Shown here in pieces: positions 1-6,622 of a stretch of DNA of 6,642 nt; within the stretch, counting starts at the first letter, position 1; every line of letters begins with the position of its first letter. The position numbers were made by a program, and so were the translations under genes. The notes beneath the pieces are model-generated. The model saw nothing but the letters and a program-made list of their open reading frames with translations. It searched no databases and was not told where the DNA came from. The stretch covers positions 1 to 6,642 of the forward strand of contig CALDRG010000029.1 in assembly GCA_937911265.1 (NCBI GenBank), written 5' to 3'. This DNA comes from Thalassarchaeum sp002495735 (GTDB taxonomy: Archaea > Thermoplasmatota > Poseidoniia > Poseidoniales > Thalassarchaeaceae).

Positions 1-433
1 ATTCGATACCACAGAACGAGAGTCGCAGGAACTGGTTGTCGGTAGCCACCCTTTCGAAAGGAGGTCTTTCCTCACTGAGATCCCTGAGGTGAATCTCAGC
101 GGTCACAGCAATCGTCGCTTTGACCAGATGCCCTCCTCTGACCGCGTGACCATCATCGGACAACACCACATGAATGTGAGTGAATGGGCCATCTGGACCG
201 GGCGCGAGATTACCCTCAGTGCTGAGTAGTTCCGTTGATTCTTCATGCACCACGGTCTGATATACTCCATCTCCGTCCAGATAGCCTATTTCAGCCCCAA
301 TGACTCTGCCAATACCGCTGGTGATAGCGGCCGCATTGATGCCATGCTGAGACAGACTGCGAAGGGATTCGTGCATATCCTCGCCCGGATCGAGCCTGAC
401 GAACACATCCCTGCCCCGGCGAGAGAACTCCAT
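1..433 (-). CDS. PPC/DUF296-domain protein, C-terminal end cut off by the window edge
   Basis: The minus-strand frame from ATG at 433-431 stays open to base 1, giving 144 codons with no stop, so the gene continues beyond the window. The translation follows the PPC (DUF296) fold: an opening strand with RGRDVFVRLDPGED (residues 6-19), a helix, the TSGIGRV loop (38-44), an ELLSTEGNLAP segment (68-78), then THIHVVLSDDG (85-95) and the RGGHLV signature (99-104), followed by TAEIHL and a closing PFERV strand. His86, His88 and His102 match the conserved histidines that I recall binding metal in prokaryotic PPC structures. In plants the domain is joined to AT-hooks. Here it stands alone, as is usual in archaea, so DNA binding cannot be assumed and the cellular role is unknown. 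PPC domains run about 120-150 residues, so little is probably missing. The start fits the domain boundary. A GGAGGAG lies only one base upstream, too close for a normal ribosome site. It is transcribed divergently from mcm. Confidence 0.85.
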   Translation of the reverse strand, partial: MEFSRRGRDVFVRLDPGEDMHESLRSLSQHGINAAAITSGIGRVIGAEIGYLDGDGVYQTVVHEESTELLSTEGNLAPGPDGPFTHIHVVLSDDGHAVRGGHLVKATIAVTAEIHLRDLSEERPPFERVATDNQFLRLSFCGIE

Positions 434-602
434 GCTCCTCCATCGAGCCTCAACTCTTGAATGCCACCCAAGATGGTTTTCTAGCAGTTCCGGCTGAATC
501 AGAGTGTGTTCTGCAGTGGAAGCCTCAAGTGCCTCATTCGACACCCTGCCCGGGTCGTTTTTCTCTACTGGAACAGGAGGGGTTGAGAAGGTCGGACCTT
601 AC

Positions 603-610
603 TATTATAT
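603..610 (+). promoter_or_regulatory. TATA-like box, probable mcm(-gatE) promoter
   Basis: TATTATAT stands out as AT-rich within otherwise GC-balanced sequence. Archaeal TATA boxes are centred about 26 bases before the transcription start, which would put initiation near 632 and leave a leader of about 17-23 bases before the ATG at 649 or 655. No clear BRE was recognised upstream. This is inferred from motif and spacing only. Confidence 0.5.
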
Positions 611-636
611 GCCGTGAATTCGGAGACACAAAGCCC

Positions 637-644
637 GGCGGTGA
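637..644 (+). promoter_or_regulatory. Shine-Dalgarno-like site that decides the mcm start
   Basis: GGCGGTGA matches the archaeal ideal GGAGGTGA at seven of eight positions. It ends 4 bases before ATG 649 and 10 bases before ATG 655. Together with the TATA-like box at 603-610 it argues that translation starts at one of these two ATGs, not at 457. Confidence 0.5.
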
Positions 645-648
645 AAAC

Positions 649-2805
649 ATGACAATGGCGGCACACGACTCCTCAGCCAGATGGCGAACCTTCCTCACTG
701 AGGCCAAGGAGGACCAGATTCTCCTCCTACTTTCTAAACAAGCTCCTCCTTACTTGGAAGTTCCCTTCCACGAGCTGCAGGCCTTCGACCCGGAGTTCGC
801 TGACGACGTGCTGGAGCATCCTCGTCAGATTCTCAATCGGGGCTCTCAAACCCTCATAGAGATATGCCGAGAGAGGGGCGAAGACATCGATGCTGTTCTA
901 CGAGTCGGCGAACTACCTCGAGACAGCAAGAGACCCCTCCGTGATATTGGCACCGCCGACATCGAGCGCCTGCGCAGCGTCGATGCCATCATCACCAAGA
1001 TCTCCGACCTCAAGCCACGCTTGCACGTAGCCGTCTTCACCTGCGAGGCCTGCGGTAACACCATTGAGATCAGTCAAAAGAACGAGAGGGAACTGGTTGA
1101 ACCTCTGAGATGCCCAGCCGACTCCGGGTGTGGAGGAAGTAAGAACTCAAAGGACAATCCAACGAGGTTCAATCTCGTGATCAACATCTCCAGAATGGTC
1201 AACAACCAGTGGATAGAGATACAGGAGCTTCCTGAAAATGTACCTAGTGGGGCACAACCCACCCGTGCCTCTGTCCTCGTCGAGGGAGATCAGGTGAACC
1301 GACACTTACCCGGAGAGAGGGTAGTGGCGAATGTGATGCCCGTGGTTCGCAGCGAGGTCCGCCGCAACCGGAAGACCCCCATGTTCGACATCATCTACCA
1401 TCTAATCAGTTCCGAGCATGAGAGCATCCCGTTTAACGAAATCCAAATCAGTGAGGAGGACAGGGATGTGATACTCGAAATCTCCCGGAGGGAGGATCTG
1501 ATGAAGCTCATGCAGCAGTCGATAGCACCCTCGGTGTTTGCTACTGGGGTGATGCACTATGTCAAGCGCTCGTTGGCTCTACAGTTGTTCGGAGGTGTGT
1601 CTAGAATAAATCCCGACAGGACCCGAACACGAGGGGACATACACATCCTCCTGATGGGCGATCCTGGTGTGGCTAAGTCCCAAGTCCTGATTTACATGTC
1701 AAAACTCTCTCCTCGAGGAAAATTGGCTTCTGGAGGAGGGGTTTCAGGGGCCGGTTTGACCGCAGCCGCTGTCAGAGATGCTTTCGGAGATGGCAGATTC
1801 GCTTTGGAGGCCGGCGTCCTGCCTCTGTCCGACAGAGGCTTGGCAGCAATCGATGAGTTTGACAAGATTAGCGATGAGGACAGGAAGGTCATGCACCCTG
1901 CCATGGAACAGCAGGAGATACATGTGGCCAAGGGTGGAATCACTGCTACTCTCCCATCTAGGTGCTCAATTCTTGCTGCGGCGAATCCCAAAGACGGGAG
2001 ATTTTCCAAGAGAGGGCCAAATCAGAGCGTCATGCGCTCTTTCAACGAGACCGGTCTTCCACCGCCTTTGGCCTCGCGTTTCGACATCATATGGATGATT
2101 AGGGACGAGGTCAGGGTCGAGGATGATGAGTTGATTGCCCGGCACATTCTGGACATGAGGACCCAAGGAGTCAGCGAGTTCAAGATCGAGGAAGCCATCG
2201 ACCTCGATCCCGCTGAGGGGCAGGTGGATCAGATATTCGCCACTAGTGTCGATAAGAACGAACACTTCACCCTTGAGTTCCTTCGTAAGTACATCGCCTA
2301 CGCCAAGCGCAACATCCACCCTGACCTTGACGAAAACGCCAGAGCCGAGATACTCAGTTACTACACCAATGAACGCCAGTCCTACGGGCGTGATGATCAG
2401 TCGGGAGAGTCCGAGGTTATACCAATCACAGCACGCGCTCTTGAGGCTCTTATCCGCCTCACTGAGGCCCACGCTCGGATGCATCTCAGGGATATAGCCT
2501 CCTCCGAGGATGCGAGGGTAGCTCTCGCAGTATTCAGGCACTGGAGGGAGGAGTCCGGAATCGAGGATGAGTCAGAGCTCTACTCAGGAGTTTCCGCCAG
2601 CGCACGGACTACCAATACCCTAGTCCGCAGCATTATTCGGGATATTTGCTCGGAGGGTAACGGGTCAGCTAACCTTACGGAAATATACAACAGGGCCTCG
2701 GTCAGAAAAATCTCTGATACGACCGTTGATGATGTCCTCTCTCGTCTGCGGATGAGCGGCGAGGTGTTCAGTCCTCGCAACGATGTGTATCAGTTCGCCC
2801 GCTGA
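649..2805 (+). CDS. mcm: Replicative DNA helicase MCM
   Basis: MCM forms the hexameric (or double-hexameric) 3'-5' helicase ring that unwinds DNA at the archaeal replication fork using ATP. The 718-residue product shows the full family layout. An N-terminal helical domain begins with SARWRTFL (about 8-15). An OB-fold region carries a zinc ribbon with Cys132, Cys135, Cys155 and Cys161. The AAA+ core has Walker A GDPGVAKS (337-344, Lys343), Walker B DEFD (402-405), sensor 1 Asn446 in AAANPK, the arginine finger Arg477 in LASRFD, and sensor 2 Arg596 in TARALEAL. A winged helix closes the protein (about 652-718). The length is normal for archaeal MCM and there is no intein in the Walker A region or elsewhere. 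ATG 649 is chosen because the MCM homology begins just after it and promoter-like signals precede it; ATG 655 is equally possible, while ATG 457 would add 64 unrelated residues. gatE follows closely, suggesting a shared transcript. Confidence 0.97.
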   Translation: MTMAAHDSSARWRTFLTEAKEDQILLLLSKQAPPYLEVPFHELQAFDPEFADDVLEHPRQILNRGSQTLIEICRERGEDIDAVLRVGELPRDSKRPLRDIGTADIERLRSVDAIITKISDLKPRLHVAVFTCEACGNTIEISQKNERELVEPLRCPADSGCGGSKNSKDNPTRFNLVINISRMVNNQWIEIQELPENVPSGAQPTRASVLVEGDQVNRHLPGERVVANVMPVVRSEVRRNRKTPMFDIIYHLISSEHESIPFNEIQISEEDRDVILEISRREDLMKLMQQSIAPSVFATGVMHYVKRSLALQLFGGVSRINPDRTRTRGDIHILLMGDPGVAKSQVLIYMSKLSPRGKLASGGGVSGAGLTAAAVRDAFGDGRFALEAGVLPLSDRGLAAIDEFDKISDEDRKVMHPAMEQQEIHVAKGGITATLPSRCSILAAANPKDGRFSKRGPNQSVMRSFNETGLPPPLASRFDIIWMIRDEVRVEDDELIARHILDMRTQGVSEFKIEEAIDLDPAEGQVDQIFATSVDKNEHFTLEFLRKYIAYAKRNIHPDLDENARAEILSYYTNERQSYGRDDQSGESEVIPITARALEALIRLTEAHARMHLRDIASSEDARVALAVFRHWREESGIEDESELYSGVSASARTTNTLVRSIIRDICSEGNGSANLTEIYNRASVRKISDTTVDDVLSRLRMSGEVFSPRNDVYQFAR

Positions 2806-2828
2806 GTCTATTGAACAGGGCCTTCTCT

Positions 2829-2833
2829 GGAGG
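2829..2833 (+). promoter_or_regulatory. Ribosome binding site candidate for gatE
   Basis: GGAGG lies 9 bases before ATG 2843 and 3 bases before ATG 2837. The spacing suits 2843 best. Either is more plausible than ATG 2783, which would overlap the end of mcm by 23 bases and add residues with no GatE similarity. Confidence 0.45.
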
Positions 2834-2836
2834 CCG

Positions 2837-4945
2837 ATGGCTATGGAACCGCGGGGCGATATCGACAACCCACAAGACCTCGACCCAACCGCCCTCGGAT
2901 TCATGTGCGGATTGGAGATTCATCAGCAGTTGGCCACCGGGAAGTTGCACTCGAGGATGCCAAGCGAACTATTCGATTATGGAATCGCAGAGGTACCAGA
3001 TGACTGGCCCCGCTCGAGTCGCCGCCTCAGGGCTTCTAGGGGCGAGGCAGGTCAGATCGACATCGCTGCTCGCTTCGAGCATAGGAGGAACCGATCTTTC
3101 GTCTATGTCCAGCCTCCCAATGCCGGATTAATTGAGATGGACGAGGCTCCTCCTCTCGAGCACGATGGCGACGCAGTCGATGTGGTCCTCACCATGGCTG
3201 CGATGATGGATGCAAAACCAGTCTCCGCGCTCCAAGCTATGCGCAAGACGGTAGTGGACGGATCTAACACCAGTGGCTTCCAGCGCACCACGCTCATCGC
3301 TACCGATGGTGCGGTTGACACCCCCTCCGGGGTGGTTGGTGTGGATGTGATATGCCTAGAGGAAGACTCAGCGAGGAAGCTGGATACCCAGTCCTCCTCG
3401 TTGGGAGAGACAGTCTTCTACACCCTCGACAGACTCGGTATGCCACTAGTCGAGGTCGCTACGGCCCCGGATGTGCAGACCCCCGAGCACGCCAAGGAGA
3501 CCGCACTAACTCTGGGCACCTTGCTCAGGGACACCCGCAGAGTTAGGAGGGGATTGGGCTCAATCAGACAGGATCTCAATGTAAGCATTGCTTGTGGAGA
3601 CCGTGTGGAGATCAAGGGCTGTCAGGATCTTGATTGGATTCCACGGATAATCAGTCTTGAGATGGCACGACAATTGCACATGTACCGGCTCGCCAACGAG
3701 CTCCGCAGCGAGGCCAATCTACCTCCACTGCCTCCAGACAGGGACGACGACAAGATTCCTGTTGAGAATCGAGTATCTGTCGCGGCTACGTCCCGACTCT
3801 CTCTCAATATCCATGATCTCTCAGACCGTTTCGTAATCTGCGAGTCAGAGATGGTGCGTAATTCACTCTCCGAAGGATCGCGGGTGCAGGGAGTAGCACT
3901 CCCTGGTTTCGCCGGTAAGATTGGAAGCATACGCCTCGATAGCGATGGAGCACAACTTCCTCGACTCGGCAGGGAACTTGCGAGTGCAGCGAGGCTGGCT
4001 GGCGTTGCCGGAATCTTCCACTCGGACGAGCTGCCTGCTTACGGAATATCAGAAACCGAGGTAGCAGAGGTCCGTCAGACGCTCTCATTGGAGGAGCCCG
4101 ATGCTTTTGTGCTGTGCGTTGCTCCATCTTGGCAGTCGGAACTCGCTCTGGAAGCAGTGGTCGAGCGTGCCCGAGGTGCATATCACAGGATAACCCGCGA
4201 GGTTCGCAATGTCGTAATCAGGAAGGGGCAGCCAGCTGACGGAACGACGACAGCAATGAGGCCACTTCCTGGTGGAGCGCGGATGTACCCTGAGACCGAC
4301 ATTCCGATTCTAAAGGTCTCTATCGAGCACTGGGATGGCATCCGAGACAACTTACCGCTGAGTACAGAGCAGAGGCGCGAGCGACTACAGAATCTCGAAC
4401 TGTCCCAGAACCAGATGGACGCTATCCTCAGCTCCGAGATGGACGATATTCTGATTATGGGAGCTGAGGGTGGGCTATGTGGATGCAAATCGGTCCCAGC
4501 CAAGGCATGGGCCTCAACGATTCTGGACAACACTCGTGCTGACCTAGCGGAAGGCACCGGACACGACGAATCGAAGGTCCCATGGCCAGTGCTCACACTA
4601 GCCGTGCACGCGCGTGAGGAAGACATAATCACACGCGAGGGACTAGTCCCCATGGCTCGCAAACTCTGGCTGGAGGGGCCGTCCTCCACTGAGACCGAGT
4701 TCGAGGAGAGGCTGGAGTGGTTCACGCAGCAGGCCGAGGAAGCCGGGTTCACCCCTGCTGACACAGGGGAGGTTGAGGCTGCTGTCGAAGAGATCATCTC
4801 TGAGAACATGGATATGATCGGGGAACGTGGTATGGGTGCTATGGGTCCGTTAATGGGTGCTGTGATGCAGAAGCTAGGCGGTTCAGCCGATGGCAAAACT
4901 GTGAGCGAGGCACTGCGTAGGAAAATAATTGAGTTGGACAACTAG
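2837..4945 (+). CDS. gatE: Glu-tRNA(Gln) amidotransferase subunit E (archaeal GatDE)
   Basis: GatE binds mischarged Glu-tRNA(Gln), phosphorylates the glutamyl group and amidates it with ammonia delivered from GatD, making Gln-tRNA(Gln) in archaea that lack GlnRS. The 702-residue product has the GatB-like cradle with GLEIHQQL (25-32), MRKTVVDGSNTSGFQR (to residue 150) and a GLGSIRQDLN segment. It also has the AspRS-like GAD insertion (about 335-460, with ALPGFAG and IFHSDELPAYGI) that separates GatE from GatB. RPLPGGARMYPETD ends at 488. A helical region and a YqeY-type tRNA-binding tail with RGMGAMGPLMGAVM (from about 664) complete it. It is some 70-80 residues longer than the roughly 620-residue family members I remember, through a longer N-terminus and acidic linker insertions, for example around 290-330. 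The early Cys-rich stretch usual after GLEIHQQL is replaced by GKLHSRMPSEL. The start could also be 2843 or, less likely, 2783. GatD is not in the window. Confidence 0.95.
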   Translation: MAMEPRGDIDNPQDLDPTALGFMCGLEIHQQLATGKLHSRMPSELFDYGIAEVPDDWPRSSRRLRASRGEAGQIDIAARFEHRRNRSFVYVQPPNAGLIEMDEAPPLEHDGDAVDVVLTMAAMMDAKPVSALQAMRKTVVDGSNTSGFQRTTLIATDGAVDTPSGVVGVDVICLEEDSARKLDTQSSSLGETVFYTLDRLGMPLVEVATAPDVQTPEHAKETALTLGTLLRDTRRVRRGLGSIRQDLNVSIACGDRVEIKGCQDLDWIPRIISLEMARQLHMYRLANELRSEANLPPLPPDRDDDKIPVENRVSVAATSRLSLNIHDLSDRFVICESEMVRNSLSEGSRVQGVALPGFAGKIGSIRLDSDGAQLPRLGRELASAARLAGVAGIFHSDELPAYGISETEVAEVRQTLSLEEPDAFVLCVAPSWQSELALEAVVERARGAYHRITREVRNVVIRKGQPADGTTTAMRPLPGGARMYPETDIPILKVSIEHWDGIRDNLPLSTEQRRERLQNLELSQNQMDAILSSEMDDILIMGAEGGLCGCKSVPAKAWASTILDNTRADLAEGTGHDESKVPWPVLTLAVHAREEDIITREGLVPMARKLWLEGPSSTETEFEERLEWFTQQAEEAGFTPADTGEVEAAVEEIISENMDMIGERGMGAMGPLMGAVMQKLGGSADGKTVSEALRRKIIELDN

Positions 4946-4949
4946 GATT

Positions 4950-4968
4950 GTTCAATAACCGATTCAAC
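4950..4968. repeat. Imperfect inverted repeat upstream of the DUF4430 gene
   Basis: GTTCAAT and ATTCAAC, separated by AACCG, pair at six of seven positions in the 37-base gap between gatE and the next gene. The repeat lies 14 bases before the GTG start and overlaps the only AT-rich, weakly TATA-like stretch in that gap (TTCAATAA, 4951-4958). It could be an operator for regulated vitamin uptake or a weak hairpin at the end of the gatE transcript. A repeat this short can easily be chance. Confidence 0.2.
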
Positions 4969-4982
4969 TGTCTTTAGGCTCC

Positions 4983-5534
4983 GTGTCCGACTCTTTGAAA
5001 CCAATTTCTCTGGGAATACTCGTTCTGCTCCTAGTATCATTCCCAAAAATCAGCACTGAGTGGGCTAGAATGACCGCGGAGCTGGTTGTTGAGGAAGATG
5101 ACCCACACTTTGGCCTGCCCGATATTTGGGATGGCCAACAAGTTGTTTGCATCCATTTCCCTGAAGCCGAGGCACCCGAGGATTTTGACCGCGGTCGCAC
5201 ACACATAGATTACGACGGGACTGAGTTCATGAGTGATGTCGAATGGAACGAGACCGGGGTTTGCATCGGCGGATTTTCTGGTTACGACGATGGCTGGTCG
5301 TTGCTCAACGCCGCAGTCAATTCCACAGGGGACACTTTCCAACTGAACATCACGCAATACTCGTTCGGGCTGATGGTCGACTCGATAGCGGGAGTTGACC
5401 CCAGCCAGATGTCGGGAAATTTTAGTGGGGCATATTGGTCGCTCTATCATAATGGAGCGCTCTCGATGATTGGAATTATTGAATTGGAATTAGATTCTGA
5501 TAGCGTTATCACATGGCGTGTGGACACTTGGTGA
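4983..5534 (+). CDS. Secreted or membrane-anchored DUF4430 (transcobalamin-like) protein
   Basis: The 183-residue acidic protein begins with a hydrophobic segment (about 8-20, ISLGILVLLLVSF) after a short polar start. This is a signal peptide or N-terminal anchor, so the rest should face outside. Residues about 100-183 fit DUF4430, the small beta domain related to the C-terminal domain of cobalamin carriers such as transcobalamin and intrinsic factor: a DGWSLLNAAV helix (103-112), SFGLMVDSIAGV (127-138), the hallmark YWSLYHNG (151-158), then a GI...LELDSDSVITW ending (164-178). Residues 30-99 belong to no family I recognise; Cys56 and Cys94 could form a disulfide. Translation must start at GTG 4983 or a later codon, because the frame is closed by TAA at 4956-4958. 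The next gene encodes an ECF S-component-like membrane protein, so I infer that this protein binds or hands over a small ligand, possibly a corrinoid. The ligand is not shown by the sequence. Confidence 0.75.
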   Translation: MSDSLKPISLGILVLLLVSFPKISTEWARMTAELVVEEDDPHFGLPDIWDGQQVVCIHFPEAEAPEDFDRGRTHIDYDGTEFMSDVEWNETGVCIGGFSGYDDGWSLLNAAVNSTGDTFQLNITQYSFGLMVDSIAGVDPSQMSGNFSGAYWSLYHNGALSMIGIIELELDSDSVITWRVDTW

Positions 5535-5592
5535 GGCCATATGCAGGACAACCATGAAGTGCAAGTTGAATCCCACTAGTAAGGGGGCGCAC

Positions 5593-6249
5593 ATGTTCGA
5601 TGCACACGCGGTAGCACTTGGGCCTCAAGGCATGCTCGTAATCAACATCGCAATGCTCTCCTTGATTGGATGGGCGCTGTGGAGGACGGAACAGAAATTA
5701 TCCTCCGGAAGCGACCTAATCCTCCTCATCCTCTTGGGTGCCTTTGCAGTCTCGGGGCGTATCCTCCTAGATCCGATACCCAATGTTCAACCAGTTACTG
5801 TCATCGTGCTACTGGCCGGCATTCACTTCGGTGCTGCTCGCACTGTGGCACTAGCAACAGCAGTGGCTCTGTGCTCGAACATGCTGCTGGGGCATGGGTT
5901 GTGGTCACTGTACCAGGCCGTCGGATGGTCCGTCGTGGGGATTGTGGGCGCGGCCCTGTCGAACCGGCTCTACGTCGACGGGCGCATGATGATCCCAACT
6001 CTCGCTGGTCTAGCTGTAGCCTCAGCCTTCGCATTCGACTGGATAGTCTCGCTCAGCGCTCTCCATTCGCTTAGCAGCGAGGTGTTTCTAGTCTATCTGA
6101 CGGCTGGCATCCCGTACGACTTACTGCATGCTGCGGGTAATCTAGTCTTCGTCGCATGGCTGGCCAACCCCCTCAGTGAAGTCATGACTAGGCACATCGC
6201 ACCCCCGATTCCAATGGCGGTGAGGGACCCTGTCTCGAGCAGAGTCTGA
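5593..6249 (+). CDS. ECF-type vitamin transporter S component (substrate unproven)
   Basis: This 218-residue protein has about six hydrophobic segments (roughly 13-30, 41-59, 66-93, 104-124, 133-153 and 164-190), the usual build of the substrate-binding S subunit of energy-coupling factor transporters. Conserved-looking features are R56 followed by PNVQPVT (63-69), AGIHFG (75-80), SNMLLGHGLWSLYQAVGW (95-112) and AGIPYDLLHAAGN (171-183). The pattern of PNVQP, then SN...G.G.W..yQ..gW, is one I associate with S components predicted to carry cobalamin-type or other vitamins. The DUF4430 gene ends 58 bases upstream, suggesting a linked pair. No ATPase (EcfA) or EcfT gene is present, so it would rely on a shared module encoded elsewhere. 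The start is uncertain: ATG 5593 has a G-rich AAGGGGG five bases before it, ATG 5554 would add 13 residues after a weak AGGA, and GTG 5518 would overlap the previous gene. Confidence 0.75.
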   Translation: MFDAHAVALGPQGMLVINIAMLSLIGWALWRTEQKLSSGSDLILLILLGAFAVSGRILLDPIPNVQPVTVIVLLAGIHFGAARTVALATAVALCSNMLLGHGLWSLYQAVGWSVVGIVGAALSNRLYVDGRMMIPTLAGLAVASAFAFDWIVSLSALHSLSSEVFLVYLTAGIPYDLLHAAGNLVFVAWLANPLSEVMTRHIAPPIPMAVRDPVSSRV

Positions 6250-6256
6250 GATTACG

Positions 6257-6601
6257 ATGGTGTTGGTCACTCGTAGTGACTTGAAACTCTCTAGGGGCAA
6301 ACTCGCAGCCCAATGCGGTCATGCTGTGGCCGAGTGTGTTCTGAAGGCCAAGCGCGAGCAGCCGAGGATGCTCAAGCGCTACATGAGTGAAGGAGCAAGG
6401 AAGATAGTTTGCGAAACTCCCGATCTAGAGTCACTGAGAAGATTGTTTGGAGATGCCCGAGTTTGTGGATTGGTGTGCTACATGGTGACCGATGCTGGTC
6501 ACACAGAGATTCCTGCAGGAACTGTAACCGTGCTTGGTATAGGGCCCGGCCCACGCTCGGAAATCGACCCACTGACAAGCAGTTTACCTCTAGTCAAGTG
6601 A
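6257..6601 (+). CDS. pth2: Peptidyl-tRNA hydrolase, archaeal/eukaryotic type (Pth2)
   Basis: Pth2 cleaves the ester bond of peptidyl-tRNAs that drop off stalled ribosomes, recycling tRNA in the cytoplasm. The 114-residue product is close to the usual 115-120. It shows the N-terminal RSDLKLSRGKLAAQCGHA motif (6-23, with Lys10, Lys15 and His22), the central EGARKIV strand (45-51), and the TDAGHTEIPAGT loop (78-89, with Asp79) leading into TVLGIGPGP (91-99) and the closing IDPLTSSLPLV. Two positions depart from the consensus I remember: GARK where most members have GQ(K/R)K, and Tyr42 where a Trp is usual. The start at 6257 leaves only MVLVT before the first motif, about four residues shorter than typical. 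No ATG or GTG lies further upstream in frame before the stop at 6221-6223, so it stands. It begins 7 bases after the transporter gene stops, probably by translational coupling. Confidence 0.95.
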   Translation: MVLVTRSDLKLSRGKLAAQCGHAVAECVLKAKREQPRMLKRYMSEGARKIVCETPDLESLRRLFGDARVCGLVCYMVTDAGHTEIPAGTVTVLGIGPGPRSEIDPLTSSLPLVK

Positions 6602-6607
6602 TATAAA
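6601..6607 (+). promoter_or_regulatory. TATA-like box at the end of pth2
   Basis: ATATAAA overlaps the last base of the pth2 stop codon and is the cleanest TATA-like sequence in the window. Transcription would be expected to begin near 6630, just inside the right edge, implying a new transcript for the next gene. Confidence 0.45.
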
Positions 6608-6622
6608 TTGAGAAAACCCACC

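Larger units (their letters stand above)
434..648. other. Divergent intergenic region between the PPC-domain gene and mcm
   Basis: This 215-base stretch separates two divergent genes. An in-frame extension of the mcm reading frame reaches back to an ATG at 457, but its 64 codons (rich in Pro, Ser and Glu) do not resemble any MCM N-terminus. A TATA-like box and a ribosome-site-like sequence lie inside the extension, so I treat the stretch as non-coding. No convincing TATA box for the minus-strand gene was found; TAGAAAACC on the minus strand around 475-483 is the closest and is weak. No RNA gene or strong repeat was seen. Confidence 0.55.

Noticed and set aside
245..460. 71-codon plus-strand frame starting at ATG 245
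   Set aside because: It overlaps, on the opposite strand, the clearly recognisable PPC-domain gene and encodes no known motif.
1651..2090. Checked the MCM ATPase motifs for an intein, since archaeal mcm genes often carry one
   Set aside because: Walker A, Walker B and the arginine finger follow each other at normal spacing with no inserted sequence.
1966..2541. 191-codon open frame on the minus strand opposite mcm
   Set aside because: It is fully inside the conserved AAA+ coding region, has no family resemblance, and is explained by the codon bias of mcm.
4183..4941. 252-codon open frame on the minus strand opposite gatE
   Set aside because: It lies antisense to a well-supported gene. Its product is Ser- and Pro-rich with no recognisable fold, as expected of the mirror of an acidic GatE C-terminus.
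5469..5492. Ten-base direct repeat ATTGGAATTA with a 14-base period
   Set aside because: It lies within the DUF4430 coding frame, where it simply encodes the alternating Ile/Leu and Glu beta strand (IGIIELEL). Two short copies do not make a repeat element.
5670..6074. 134-codon plus-strand frame inside the S-component gene
   Set aside because: It is a shifted frame of the membrane protein gene, low in conserved features and rich in Arg, Ser and Pro.
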